From a virus, in IMG/VR virus record IMGVR_UViG_3300032561_000096, positions 1-29,224 of that record: a DNA stretch of 29,224 nucleotides; one strand, given 5' to 3'. Positions 7,120 to 15,442 of the stretch are shown here, one piece after another. A program made the position numbers and the translations under genes. The notes under the pieces are model-generated. The model did no database searches and was not told the DNA's origin. It saw only the letters and a program-made list of their open reading frames with translations. Numbering within the stretch: position 1 is the first letter of the stretch; each line of letters begins with the position of its first letter.

Positions 7120-9028
7120 TATTGAAGTCCACGACGAAGCATTTAAAGAATTTGCGGCGCTCTTTCAGAAATATCAGTCACAACTTGGGAAGATGCCGGG
7201 CCAGTGGGGTAAGGTTGGTTCGGCAACCCAACAAAGCGCAAAAGGTTTTGACGCTGCCATTAAAAACTTGATGCAAGCTGCAACGGCGATGAATAACATC
7301 TACGCAGCGCAAACCAAGGTCGCAGCCGAACAATCAAAAATCAACAAAATTGCCAAAGATACTCAGCGCACATTTGAGAGTATTGGCAAAACAACTGCCA
7401 ACATTGGTAAAAGTGTAGCGTCAACCACTTTAAACCTTCTGCGTTGGTCAGGAATCGGCCTTGCTGCGGGTTTATTGGGTGGGGCGGGAGGTTTGTTTGG
7501 CCTAACATCGTTCGCGGCTAATATTGGCGATTTGCGCCGCCAGTCACAAGGTTTAGGCGTATCGTCCGCAGAACTTCGCGCAGCTCGCGTCGGTTATGGT
7601 CGTTATGCCGATGTTGATCCTTTGCTCGGATCATTGTCAGCTGCTCAAACCGACGTTACAAAACAATGGGCATTTGGTGCAAATCGGTTGAATCCGAATC
7701 AAAGCGCAGCTGAACTATTGCCCCAACTATTGCGTCGCGCGGGTGAAGTTTATAAGCAAGGACCAGCTGCTACTGCACAGCAACGATTGCAAGCACAAGG
7801 CTTGGATGTATTGGGAATTACCGTCGAAACGGCTCGACGCATGGCTCAGATTTCGGAAAAAGAGCAAAAAGACGCTGAAGAAAAATATCAGCGAGATTTG
7901 AAATCTTTTGATGTTGTCGATGCAACATTAAAAAAATGGCAAGAATTTAGCGTAACCATTAATGAAGCTGGAGAAAAAATCAAAACCACGTTTATTGATG
8001 GATTAGCCCCACTGGCTGAACCACTAGGGCATTTAGCTGATAGTTTTTCTGATCTTGTTGCGTCATTTTTGAAAAATCCTGATTTACCAAAATGGATCAA
8101 TGTTTTTGGTCAAAAAATTGAAGAATTCGCTGAATATTTAGGCGGCGACCAAATCAAAAAAGAAATTGATAAATTTATTGAAAATGTTTCGGCTATGGCT
8201 GAAACGATGCAAGGATTTTTAGAATTTGTGGGCAAATTTATGCCAAGCAAATCAACAACGGAAGAAAATCGAGAATATTACAAACCCGGCGGAGAATCGG
8301 ATCAACTTGAATTATTGAAAAAGAAACAAAAAGATCAGTCCGGTAGCTGGCTTAGATATTTTTGGAATCCTTCGGGAAATCAAAGTACTGCGGCAACACT
8401 AGCCGAAAGAAATAACAATCCCGGAAATTTAAGATTTGTTGGTCAACCCGGCGCGGTAAAAGGTGAAGAAGGATTTGCTAAATTTGCTACACAGCAAGAA
8501 GGTTTCCTCGCGATGGCAAATCAATTAAAAAGCTACGGCGCTGGTACGTCGGCTGCTGCTGGATATAAAAAACTGCAAACAGTTGAAGAAATTATTAAAA
8601 CATGGGCGCCTCCTAATGAAAATAATACTGAAGCGTACATAAATTTTATTTCTAAAAAAACAGGTATTGGCAGAAATCAGCAAATTGATATGTCTGATCC
8701 TAAAACCTTGTCCGACATTATGGCTGCAATGGCATGGTTGGAAAAAGGTGGACCAAGCGCATCTTCTGAAGAAATTCAAAAATATTTGCAAAGTAATACT
8801 AAAGGTTCACCTGCATCTTCTGAAGAAATTCAAAAATATTTGCAAAGTAATACTAAAGGTTCACCTGCACCTTCGGGATCATCTGCTGCACCGCAAAAAA
8901 CAGGAATGCTTAATTGGAATCCAACGCCAATCGCTTTGAATGTCACAACGACTAAGATACCCGGACAAGACACGACAATTAATATGTTGTCTGCTGGTGG
9001 GTACTATACAGGTTTAGGGGTTGTTTAA
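7097..9028 (+). CDS. Tape measure protein with embedded murein-hydrolase-like domain
   Basis: A 643-residue protein, short for a tape measure, located after the chaperone. Residues 45-110 are Ala/Gln/Lys-rich helix and likely coiled coil. Residues 113-143 form a hydrophobic Gly/Leu/Ala segment (GIGLAAGLLGGAGG) typical of tape measures and perhaps able to enter a membrane. Residues 240-385 are again helical. Residues about 436-553 match a recurring virion-hydrolase pattern: NNNPGNLRF, a GFAKF segment, VEEIIKTWAPPNEN, then a Met/Ala-rich end with MAWLEKGG. No clear catalytic Glu could be fixed. Just after it comes an 18-residue perfect duplication. The protein sets tail length and may be ejected to help cross the cell wall. 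ATG 7097 lies inside the end of the frameshifted chaperone frame. Confidence 0.78.
   Translation: MATKSVIDIEVHDEAFKEFAALFQKYQSQLGKMPGQWGKVGSATQQSAKGFDAAIKNLMQAATAMNNIYAAQTKVAAEQSKINKIAKDTQRTFESIGKTTANIGKSVASTTLNLLRWSGIGLAAGLLGGAGGLFGLTSFAANIGDLRRQSQGLGVSSAELRAARVGYGRYADVDPLLGSLSAAQTDVTKQWAFGANRLNPNQSAAELLPQLLRRAGEVYKQGPAATAQQRLQAQGLDVLGITVETARRMAQISEKEQKDAEEKYQRDLKSFDVVDATLKKWQEFSVTINEAGEKIKTTFIDGLAPLAEPLGHLADSFSDLVASFLKNPDLPKWINVFGQKIEEFAEYLGGDQIKKEIDKFIENVSAMAETMQGFLEFVGKFMPSKSTTEENREYYKPGGESDQLELLKKKQKDQSGSWLRYFWNPSGNQSTAATLAERNNNPGNLRFVGQPGAVKGEEGFAKFATQQEGFLAMANQLKSYGAGTSAAAGYKKLQTVEEIIKTWAPPNENNTEAYINFISKKTGIGRNQQIDMSDPKTLSDIMAAMAWLEKGGPSASSEEIQKYLQSNTKGSPASSEEIQKYLQSNTKGSPAPSGSSAAPQKTGMLNWNPTPIALNVTTTKIPGQDTTINMLSAGGYYTGLGVV
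8759..8866 (+). repeat. Perfect 54-bp tandem duplication in tape measure gene
   Basis: Two head-to-tail identical copies (8759-8812 and 8813-8866) encode ASSEEIQKYLQSNTKGSP twice, in frame. The copies show no base difference, and GCA of a third copy follows. This suggests a recent slippage or unequal recombination event, or an assembly artefact. It falls in a linker between the hydrolase-like domain and the C-terminus, where length change is likely tolerated. Confidence 0.9.
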
Positions 9029-9630
9029 TGGCTACAAATATCGGACAAGCCGTATATCAGCTTGGATATGAAATATCACCAATCATATTGTCGGGTGGAA
9101 TTGCTACCGATATACCCGGCAGCTTATTGCCAATTATTGCAATTACGGAAGCTGCTAATTTTGGTTTTTCTTTGTTGAATGGAAATAATCCATTAAACCT
9201 AAATGATTTTTTTGGTCATTTCAGGCCATTGCCCGGCGGCTCATTGGTAGAAAACGAAATTGCAACTTATCCATTTGCAAATCAACAATACGCTGCTAAC
9301 GCAATCATCGCTAAACCGTTAAAAATTTCAATGTTGATGAATTGTCCTGCCAATACAAATGGCGGCTATGTGTCAAAGATGATTACATTTACGGCATTGA
9401 AATATGCTCTTGATTTGCATAATCAAGCTGGCGGCACATATATTGTTGCGACACCATCTTACGTTTACTTAAATTGTATTTTGGCAAACCTGATCGATGT
9501 ATCCCGCCCTGACAGTCAGCAGCCGCAAAATGCTTGGCAATTTGATTTCATACAGCCTTTGGTATCACAAGGACCGCAAAACACACTAGGTGCTTTGATG
9601 TCGGCATTTAATAATGGGACACCCGTATGA
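9028..9630 (+). CDS. Baseplate tube/hub-associated protein
   Basis: A 200-residue protein whose start ATG 9028 shares a base with the stop of the tape measure gene. It begins MATNIGQAVYQLGYEISP and contains FGHFRPLPGGSLVENEIA and a C-terminal SQGPQNTLGALMSAFNNG. It is directly followed by the plug and hub genes. In simple contractile phages this slot holds the tail tube initiator or ripcord-like protein that joins tube to hub. The assignment rests on synteny; no diagnostic motif for a named family is certain. Confidence 0.55.
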   Translation: MATNIGQAVYQLGYEISPIILSGGIATDIPGSLLPIIAITEAANFGFSLLNGNNPLNLNDFFGHFRPLPGGSLVENEIATYPFANQQYAANAIIAKPLKISMLMNCPANTNGGYVSKMITFTALKYALDLHNQAGGTYIVATPSYVYLNCILANLIDVSRPDSQQPQNAWQFDFIQPLVSQGPQNTLGALMSAFNNGTPV

Positions 9631-10028
9631 GCGACTTATGGAGTAGTCTTAGCAGTACGATTAATAACCCAAACTCGGTTACTACACCGCTTTTGGGTGG
9701 GTTGGTCAATACTCAAGGTGCAGCATCAAGTTACAGCACTAATCAAAGCTCGACAGCCGTAAAAAGTAATGTAATTCAATTTACACCAAAAAATAATTCA
9801 AATTTTCTTTTTCAAGCGACATTTGACGGTGCGGTTTACAACGTGATTATTAATTGGAACATTTACGGCGAGCGTTATTACGTCAATATTTACAATTTGA
9901 ATAACAAACTGATTGTGGCGTTACCTTTGATTGGTTCGCCATTGAATTACAACATTTCATTGACTGCTGGTTACTTTACGACGCAGCTGGTTTATCGCGC
10001 ACCGACACAACAATTTCAGGTGATTTGA
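9627..10028 (+). CDS. Baseplate plug protein (Pam3 gp18-like)
   Basis: A 133-residue protein overlapping the previous gene by ATGA. After a Ser/Thr/Asn-rich leader of about 45 residues it has a beta domain with FLFQATFDGAVYNVIINWN, GERYYVNIYNLN, a LIVALPLIGSPLNYNI segment and a FTTQLVYR end. This pattern matches the small plug protein that closes the hub of cyanophage Pam3-type baseplates. It would keep the tail channel closed until contraction. I recognise the family by motif; no search was done. Confidence 0.7.
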   Translation: MSDLWSSLSSTINNPNSVTTPLLGGLVNTQGAASSYSTNQSSTAVKSNVIQFTPKNNSNFLFQATFDGAVYNVIINWNIYGERYYVNIYNLNNKLIVALPLIGSPLNYNISLTAGYFTTQLVYRAPTQQFQVI

Positions 10029-11065
10029 TGCGTCGTTATGAAATCAAAATTACCGACCAAGATGGCAATCCAAAGCAAATAAGTGGATTCAATGGCGGGA
10101 TTCTTTTCAATGGAACATTCACCAGCACAGCCGACGCTGCTGGTTTATTGACAATTCCCGGAGCGTTAAACGTCGAATGGGATTTGCCCATTTCTGTTTA
10201 TAACTCACCGTTGGGCGGTGCATTTTTGCGTGTTTATGGGGTTGGATTGCCTTTAATGGCACAGGCGGCAAACTTCAATCCAAGCCCTGATGGAAAAACG
10301 TATTGCAATATTGAGATTTCGGGCGGCATGGCGAAGGGATTGCCTTTGGCAGTACCAAGCCAATACGGAATCTTGATGAAATCAAGAATTCAACAAGCCT
10401 TTGGTAACTGGCAGGGAACATCACAAACGCTTGATTTCATCATGCTGCAACCAGCTGGCAGCAGACAAAACCCGTTTAATTTTAGTTTTACTTGTGCTAC
10501 TAATGCCCCGCTATCGGACGCAATCAAAACTACGTTACAAACTGTTTTCCCAAATGTTTCGGAAATAAATATCAACATTAGTGACAAATTAGTCGCACCG
10601 GAAAAAATTGCTGGCCAAAATTTTACTTTGACTGATTTCGCAAAGTTTTTAAATACTCGAAGTATTAGCATCATAAATAGTCCAAATTATCCCGGCATTC
10701 AAGTTTCGTATGAAAACAATGTCATCAATGTTTTTGATTACACCGTACCGGCTACTGCTGAACCGATTCAAATAGAATTTACTGATTTAATTGGTCAACC
10801 GACTTGGATCGGACCGCAAACGCTTACATTTAAAACGGTTATGCGATATGACTTGAAAGTAGGCGGTCAAATCAAAATGCCTGAATTGTCATCAATATTG
10901 GGTTTGATATTAACTACAGCTCAGTCACAATCGCAGTATAAAAATGTGTCAGATTTTCAAGGCGTATTTAATATTCAAATGGTGCGTCATATTGGTTTGT
11001 TTAGGCAAGCCGATGCAAATAGCTGGGTGACGGTTGTTCAGGCTTATACATTACCAACGGCGTAA
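10028..11065 (+). CDS. Baseplate hub protein (gp44/gpD-like)
   Basis: ATG 10028 forms a TGATG overlap with the plug stop and gives 345 residues; TTG 10025 is a possible but less likely start. Near the N-terminus is DQDGNPKQISGFNGG. The middle shows LSDAIKTTLQTVFP and FAKFLNTRSISIIN, consistent with a small hub domain that searches would probably relate to late-control gpD/gp44 proteins. The end has LKVGGQIKMPELS and a DFQGVFNIQMVRHIG motif, where hub proteins make contacts with the spike. It probably forms the trimeric hub that holds the spike (next gene) and binds the tube. Confidence 0.65.
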   Translation: MRRYEIKITDQDGNPKQISGFNGGILFNGTFTSTADAAGLLTIPGALNVEWDLPISVYNSPLGGAFLRVYGVGLPLMAQAANFNPSPDGKTYCNIEISGGMAKGLPLAVPSQYGILMKSRIQQAFGNWQGTSQTLDFIMLQPAGSRQNPFNFSFTCATNAPLSDAIKTTLQTVFPNVSEININISDKLVAPEKIAGQNFTLTDFAKFLNTRSISIINSPNYPGIQVSYENNVINVFDYTVPATAEPIQIEFTDLIGQPTWIGPQTLTFKTVMRYDLKVGGQIKMPELSSILGLILTTAQSQSQYKNVSDFQGVFNIQMVRHIGLFRQADANSWVTVVQAYTLPTA

Positions 11066-11067
11066 CA

Positions 11068-11808
11068 ATGGATAATATTGACCAAAAAATCCCGTTTGCA
11101 CAGTCAATCAATACTTTCACAGATCGAAAGATTTATGACGCATTGCAAGCAGCTGGTCAATCATGGCCTTGTCACGTTGTCGAGGTGAACGGCCCGATTG
11201 TGACCGTAGCTTTTGATTTGATTACTCCGTCCACTATTACGTTGCCACAAGTTACCGTCCCATTATTTGGGCCTGAATACATTCGGTATCCAATACAAGT
11301 GGGCGATTTGGGTGTTTGTTTTGCTGCCAGTGTAAGTTTGCGCGGCGTGTCAGGATTGGGAACGGGTAAAGCTGATTTCAGCGATCCGGGCAATTTAACA
11401 TCTTTAGTTTTTTTCCCGATTGGAAACAAAAACTGGAGTGAAGTAGATTCTCAGGCCGTAACGATTTACGGTCCAAATGGTGTTGTTTTGCGCGATACCA
11501 ATAGCGATACTGTAATTACTCTGACCCCTACCGGGATCAATATTGTCAGAGGCGATACTAATATATCTATTGACGAATCATCGGTAAACATAACTGCCAG
11601 CTCAATTTCTCTCAATGGCGCAATTCAACTCAACGGTACGATTAGTCAAACTAATTATGGCGGTCATGGCACGACGGCTAACTTTATTGGACCGATTAAC
11701 GTCATCAATGATGTTACAGCCGAAGGAAAGAGTTTGGCGACGCATACTCATGCGGTTCCAAATGTACAAACTGGTGGATCAACGGTCGATACGACTTCAC
11801 CACTTTAA
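11068..11808 (+). CDS. Baseplate spike protein (gpV/gp138-like)
   Basis: A 246-residue protein with the standard spike layout. Residues about 35-120 form an OB-like domain of the Gp138 N-terminal type (PCHVVEVNGPIVTVAFD, GPEYIRYPIQVGDLGVCF). Residues 125-215 are short beta repeats with GVVLRDTNSD, ITLTPTGINIV and NITASSISLNG, as in a triple-stranded beta-helix. The tip has THTHAVP, with His226 and His228 forming the H-x-H motif that binds iron in P2 gpV-like tips, followed by GGSTVDTTSPL. The protein pierces the outer membrane, so a diderm host is likely. The hub gene is directly upstream. Confidence 0.85.
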   Translation: MDNIDQKIPFAQSINTFTDRKIYDALQAAGQSWPCHVVEVNGPIVTVAFDLITPSTITLPQVTVPLFGPEYIRYPIQVGDLGVCFAASVSLRGVSGLGTGKADFSDPGNLTSLVFFPIGNKNWSEVDSQAVTIYGPNGVVLRDTNSDTVITLTPTGINIVRGDTNISIDESSVNITASSISLNGAIQLNGTISQTNYGGHGTTANFIGPINVINDVTAEGKSLATHTHAVPNVQTGGSTVDTTSPL

Positions 11809-11818
11809 GGATTAATGT

Positions 11819-12163
11819 ATGAGAACTTACGGAAGGGTGACTGCAAAAGATGGTACTCAAACTTGGGTAGAAATCCAATCTGATGCAAACGGTAATTTTG
11901 AATATGGATATGCCACAACTTTGATCCAATGTTTAAAATTAAGTCTTGGTGAATCACCGTTTTATGCAAATTATGGAATCCCGGCACAACGTGCGGTCAT
12001 TCAGCAAGTGTTTCCTGATTTTTATGTAATGACAACGCAGCAGCAATTTGCTCCATTCTTTGCTAGTTTGCAAATTACAAAAGAACAGTCAACAACTCCG
12101 ACTTACGATGTTAATATCATTACCACTCAAGGCACTAAAATTCAACAACAGGTGGCGGTATAA
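11819..12163 (+). CDS. Baseplate wedge/sheath initiator protein (gp25/W-like)
   Basis: A 114-residue protein between spike and J-like genes, the usual gpV-gpW-gpJ order. It has ATTLIQCLKLSLGESPFY early and FYANYGIPAQRAV, consistent with the gp25-like fold and its Leu-x-x-x-Leu-Gly-E pattern. The C-terminal part has TYDVNIITTQGTKIQQQ. It would connect the first sheath ring to the wedge core. The start ATG 11819 follows AAGGATTA at 11808-11815. The stop TAA directly abuts the next ATG. Confidence 0.7.
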   Translation: MRTYGRVTAKDGTQTWVEIQSDANGNFEYGYATTLIQCLKLSLGESPFYANYGIPAQRAVIQQVFPDFYVMTTQQQFAPFFASLQITKEQSTTPTYDVNIITTQGTKIQQQVAV

Positions 12164-13792
12164 ATGGCTATTACAACTGACGTTAATTCGACGGGATTGC
12201 AGCCGACTTCTCCAACAACGCTGCAACAAGAACTTATTGCTTTGGTTGCCGCCAGCAATCCTGACTACACCGCTAATTTACCCGGCTCATTGATTGAAGA
12301 TATTAGCTCAACTGATGTAGGCGCATTGGCGCTCATTGATTCAGCGAGAGTAGAGCTTTTTAACAGTATTACCCCGTATTCTGCCAATTCTTTTATTTTG
12401 AACCAATTGGGTCAAATATATGGTGTTCAACAAGGAATTGGATCGAATACTTCGGTTTATGTAACATTTACAGGTTCACCCGGATTTGTCATCCCTGTCG
12501 GATTTACGGTCAGTGACGGAAATTATCAATACACTGTGCAAGATGGTGGAATCGTAGCAACTGGTGGGCAAAGTGCATCACTTTATTGTTTGGCGACATC
12601 GCAAGGCTCTTGGGCTGTTCCAGTAGGCACAGTGACACAATTAGTCACATCCGTACCAACGGGTGTAACCTTGAGCTGCACTAACTTGGTCGCTGGTATT
12701 CCGGGTCAAACTTCGCAGCCATTAGAAAACTATCAAGCTCAAGTTATTCAGGCAGGGCTTGCGGTTGCTCAAGGAATGCCAACATTCCTAAAAACTCAAT
12801 TGCAAAATGTATCGGGCGTTCAATCAAATCTGATTTCGGTTCAACAATCAGGTACGAATTGGCAAATTATTGTTGGCGGCGGCGATCCTTACGAAATAGC
12901 AAATGCAATTTTCACCGGATTATTTGATATTTCAAATGTTGTCGGTTCGACAATGATAGCTAATAGCATTACAAATGCTTATCCAGCAGTAGTAACAACG
13001 AATATTAATCATGGTTACACAACCGGGCAGGTTGTTGAATTTACCGGCGCAACGGGAATGTCCGGTATTAATGGTATTCCTTTTATTGCGGTGGTATTAA
13101 CAGAAAAAACTTTTAGTTTGGCTGTATCTATTTCTTCGATTGTTTGGTCAGGCGGCACTGTGACGGTCACAACCGCAAATCCGCATGGAATGCCATCGGG
13201 TACGCATACTGGCACTATTTATGGCTGTACTCCAAGCGCATATAACGGCACGTTTGTTTTCACACAAACAGGCGCGACGACCTTCACTTATCCATTAGCA
13301 ACCAATCCCGGTGCGGACACAGTTTTGGGATATACCGATTTCGACACAGTGGGAGCTGGTAGCTATACGGGCAATGGTGTAATCACTCCAAACTTACACA
13401 ACATTACAGTATCAATTAATGATTATCCTGATACTTACTCGATAACATTTATTAATCCGTTTGCACAAACGGTTCAAGTAGCTTTAGTTTGGAATACGAT
13501 TTCGACCAATTATGTCAGCCCAACATCGATAGCAGCGGCAGGAATTCCTGCAATTGTTACTTACATTAACAGTATTGCCGTTGGTCAACCGATCAATATT
13601 TTTGAAATGCAAACTGTATTTCAGGCTGCGGTTGCATCTTTATTGCCGACATCATTAATTTCTGAAATGCAATTTACGGTGTTAATTAATGGTGTGACAA
13701 CTTCGCCAGCATCGGGTACAGGAATGATTTATGGCGATCCTTTGTCATTCTTTGAAACAACCAATGCTTTAGTTACTGTGACACAGGCATAG
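12164..13792 (+). CDS. Baseplate wedge protein (J/gp47-like) with two inserted HG modules
   Basis: A 542-residue protein. The J-like core has a helical N-terminus (SLIEDISSTDVGALALIDSA), a beta part (residues 97-185) and a later segment ITVSINDYPDTYSITF with QTVQVALVWNT. Between NVVGSTM (residue 264) and YTGNGVITPN (401) lie two extra modules. Residues 266-322 have TTNINHGYTTGQVVEFTGA and the GMSGINGIPF motif; residues 322-391 have VTVTTANPHGMPSG, SAYNGTF and TTFTYPLATNPG. The second is closely like the module in the sheath gene. The wedge surrounds the hub and triggers contraction. TAA of the gp25-like gene touches ATG 12164. Confidence 0.75.
   Translation: MAITTDVNSTGLQPTSPTTLQQELIALVAASNPDYTANLPGSLIEDISSTDVGALALIDSARVELFNSITPYSANSFILNQLGQIYGVQQGIGSNTSVYVTFTGSPGFVIPVGFTVSDGNYQYTVQDGGIVATGGQSASLYCLATSQGSWAVPVGTVTQLVTSVPTGVTLSCTNLVAGIPGQTSQPLENYQAQVIQAGLAVAQGMPTFLKTQLQNVSGVQSNLISVQQSGTNWQIIVGGGDPYEIANAIFTGLFDISNVVGSTMIANSITNAYPAVVTTNINHGYTTGQVVEFTGATGMSGINGIPFIAVVLTEKTFSLAVSISSIVWSGGTVTVTTANPHGMPSGTHTGTIYGCTPSAYNGTFVFTQTGATTFTYPLATNPGADTVLGYTDFDTVGAGSYTGNGVITPNLHNITVSINDYPDTYSITFINPFAQTVQVALVWNTISTNYVSPTSIAAAGIPAIVTYINSIAVGQPINIFEMQTVFQAAVASLLPTSLISEMQFTVLINGVTTSPASGTGMIYGDPLSFFETTNALVTVTQA
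12959..13129 (+). other. First HG module in baseplate J-like gene
   Basis: Encodes residues 266-322 with the landmarks AYPAVVTT, INHGYTTGQVVEF, GMSGINGIPF and TEKTFSL. It resembles a short repeat-type module common in phage and tail-associated proteins. Limits are approximate. Confidence 0.55.
13127..13336 (+). other. Second HG module (E1-FCCH-like) in baseplate J-like gene
   Basis: Encodes residues 322-391 with ISSIVW, GTVTVTTANPHG, TPSAYNGTF, TTFTYPLATNPG and DTVLG. Its landmarks match those of the sheath module at 4799-5014 in order and spacing. Limits are approximate. Confidence 0.65.
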
Positions 13793-13793
13793 T

Positions 13794-14486
13794 ATGCTTA
13801 CACAAATCATCCCGTCATATTTGTATCAGCAATATGCTGATGATTCGGATTTGCAAGCATTTGTTAATGCGTACAATACTTTAGCTCAACAATATTTAGA
13901 TTGGTTCAATAACCTAAATTTGCCAATTTATACGGCACAATCAGGGCCATCCTTGGATTGGGTCGCGCAAGGGCTATATGGTCAATCCCGTCCTATTTTT
14001 CCTTTCGGAAGTGTTACGTTAACGGATGGTGTTTACAACACCGATCCTTATGACACACGACCCTATAACATAGGTCAAATTAGTGGTACACCACAACAAT
14101 TTATTGTGGCATCGGATGACCTTTTTAAGCGCTGCATTACATGGAACTTTTATAAAGGCGACGGTTATCAATTCAACATTAAATGGTTGAAAAATCGTAT
14201 ATACAGATTTTTGACGGGAACGAATGGAATATCACCGATTGTTGATAATACATATCAAATTAGTGTGCAATTTTCAGCGCCGTATGCAGTAACAATTACT
14301 GTTTACAATCAATTCGCTTCGACATACGTTCCTATTTTGCAATCTGCAATTAATTCACAAATTTTACAAACTCCTTTTCAATTTACCTTTACGGTCAATA
14401 CGGGTACGGTTGATTGGGTTAACAATTCGAACCAAGAAGTATTTTGGAAAAATAATTCAGGCAATACGGTTGCGTGGGTTTCTTGA
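13794..14486 (+). CDS. Baseplate wedge protein (I-like, DUF2612-type)
   Basis: A 230-residue protein directly after the J-like gene, the usual gpJ-gpI order. It has YLYQQYADDSDLQAFVNAYN near the N-terminus, then a WFNNLNLPIYTAQSG segment, and a mid-region with YGQSRPIFPFGS and a helical LFKRCITWNFYKGDG. The C-terminal part (residues 160-230) is beta and ends VFWKNNSGNTVAWVS. This pattern fits DUF2612 baseplate proteins that join the wedge to the tail fibre. It is the last baseplate gene before the fibre region. Confidence 0.65.
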   Translation: MLTQIIPSYLYQQYADDSDLQAFVNAYNTLAQQYLDWFNNLNLPIYTAQSGPSLDWVAQGLYGQSRPIFPFGSVTLTDGVYNTDPYDTRPYNIGQISGTPQQFIVASDDLFKRCITWNFYKGDGYQFNIKWLKNRIYRFLTGTNGISPIVDNTYQISVQFSAPYAVTITVYNQFASTYVPILQSAINSQILQTPFQFTFTVNTGTVDWVNNSNQEVFWKNNSGNTVAWVS

Positions 14487-14499
14487 TGGAGAATAAATA

Positions 14500-15441
14500 A
14501 TGAGTGGCGTTCCATACACTTTCGCAACTGCTTCGGGTTCAATCCCGTTAAATGAGCTTGATTCAAACTTTGCCACACCGATTACGCTTGGATCAAGCAC
14601 AGTTAGCCTTGGCGGATCATTAACAACGATTGCTGGCTTAACATTAACTAGCAGCGCAATAAATGGTACGGTTGGAGCAACTACCCCATCGACAGGCGCA
14701 TTCACCAATTTGTCAGCGTCGGGAACAATCACCGGAACGGCATTTTCTTTATATTTTGCAAGCCCTCCTTCAATTGGATCATCTGCTGCTAATTCAGGCG
14801 CATTTACGACTTTGAGCGCATCATCAACTGTCAGTGGTGCTGGTTTTACTAATTATTTGGCTTCTCCTCCTGCTATTGGAACAACTGCTGCGGCAGCTGG
14901 TGCGTTTACTACCTTATCGGCATCATCGACAGTTAGTGGACCGGGATTTAGCGCTTACTTGGCAAGCCCTCCTGCTATTGGTTCAAGTACGCCATCAACC
15001 GGCGCGTTTACGACCATTTCAGCCGTTGGAACTACTTCTGCTATTGCGTTGAAAACCCCTAACATTACAGAACCAGTAAATGTTGTTGGGACGGCTCCAT
15101 CATCTACGCAAAACTTTTATATTGCATCAGGTGCGGTTCAGTATTACACGAGCAATGCGGCAAACAATTGGACAGTTAATTTTGCATTTTCAAGCGGTAC
15201 GAGCTTGAATGCTCAAATGTCAATTGGCGATTCAATTACTGCAACTATGCTTGTTACTCAAGGCACAACGGCATATTTTTGCTCTGCGGTCACAATTGAC
15301 GGCGTATCGGTTACACCATTATGGCAAGGCGGTACAGCGCCATCATCGGGAAATGCTTCGGGTGTTGATGCGTATGTTTTTGCGATTATAAAAACCGCAT
15401 CTGCAACATATAGTGTTTTTGCTTCTCAGACAAAATTCTAA
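14500..15441 (+). CDS. Repeat tail fibre protein
   Basis: A 313-residue protein with no enzymatic motif. It starts MSGVPYTFATASGSIPLNEL, a common start of phage fibre proteins. Residues about 28-48 contain ITLGSSTVSLGGSLTTIAG, which also occurs in the giant fibre near residue 330. Residues 55-185 carry four repeats of about 34 residues with GAFTTLSASSTVSG. The last 100 residues are a beta domain with SSTQNFYIASGAVQYYTSNA. Such GAFT repeats usually form trimeric fibre shafts. The RBS is GGAG at 14485-14488. It is probably baseplate-attached through the I-like protein encoded upstream. Confidence 0.7.
   Translation: MSGVPYTFATASGSIPLNELDSNFATPITLGSSTVSLGGSLTTIAGLTLTSSAINGTVGATTPSTGAFTNLSASGTITGTAFSLYFASPPSIGSSAANSGAFTTLSASSTVSGAGFTNYLASPPAIGTTAAAAGAFTTLSASSTVSGPGFSAYLASPPAIGSSTPSTGAFTTISAVGTTSAIALKTPNITEPVNVVGTAPSSTQNFYIASGAVQYYTSNAANNWTVNFAFSSGTSLNAQMSIGDSITATMLVTQGTTAYFCSAVTIDGVSVTPLWQGGTAPSSGNASGVDAYVFAIIKTASATYSVFASQTKF
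14659..15050 (+). repeat. Four ~34-residue GAFT repeats in fibre gene
   Basis: Copies begin near 14659, 14764, 14866 and 14968; the last three are 102 nt apart. Shared words are PPAIGTT, GAFTTLSASSTVSG and YLAS. Base changes between copies are frequent, so this is an old repeat kept at protein level. Confidence 0.8.
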
Positions 15442-15442
15442 T

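Noticed and set aside
15413-15442. Upstream TTG start for the first glycine-rich gene
   Set aside because: It overlaps the end of the preceding fibre gene and has no RBS; ATG 15443 gives a normal start.
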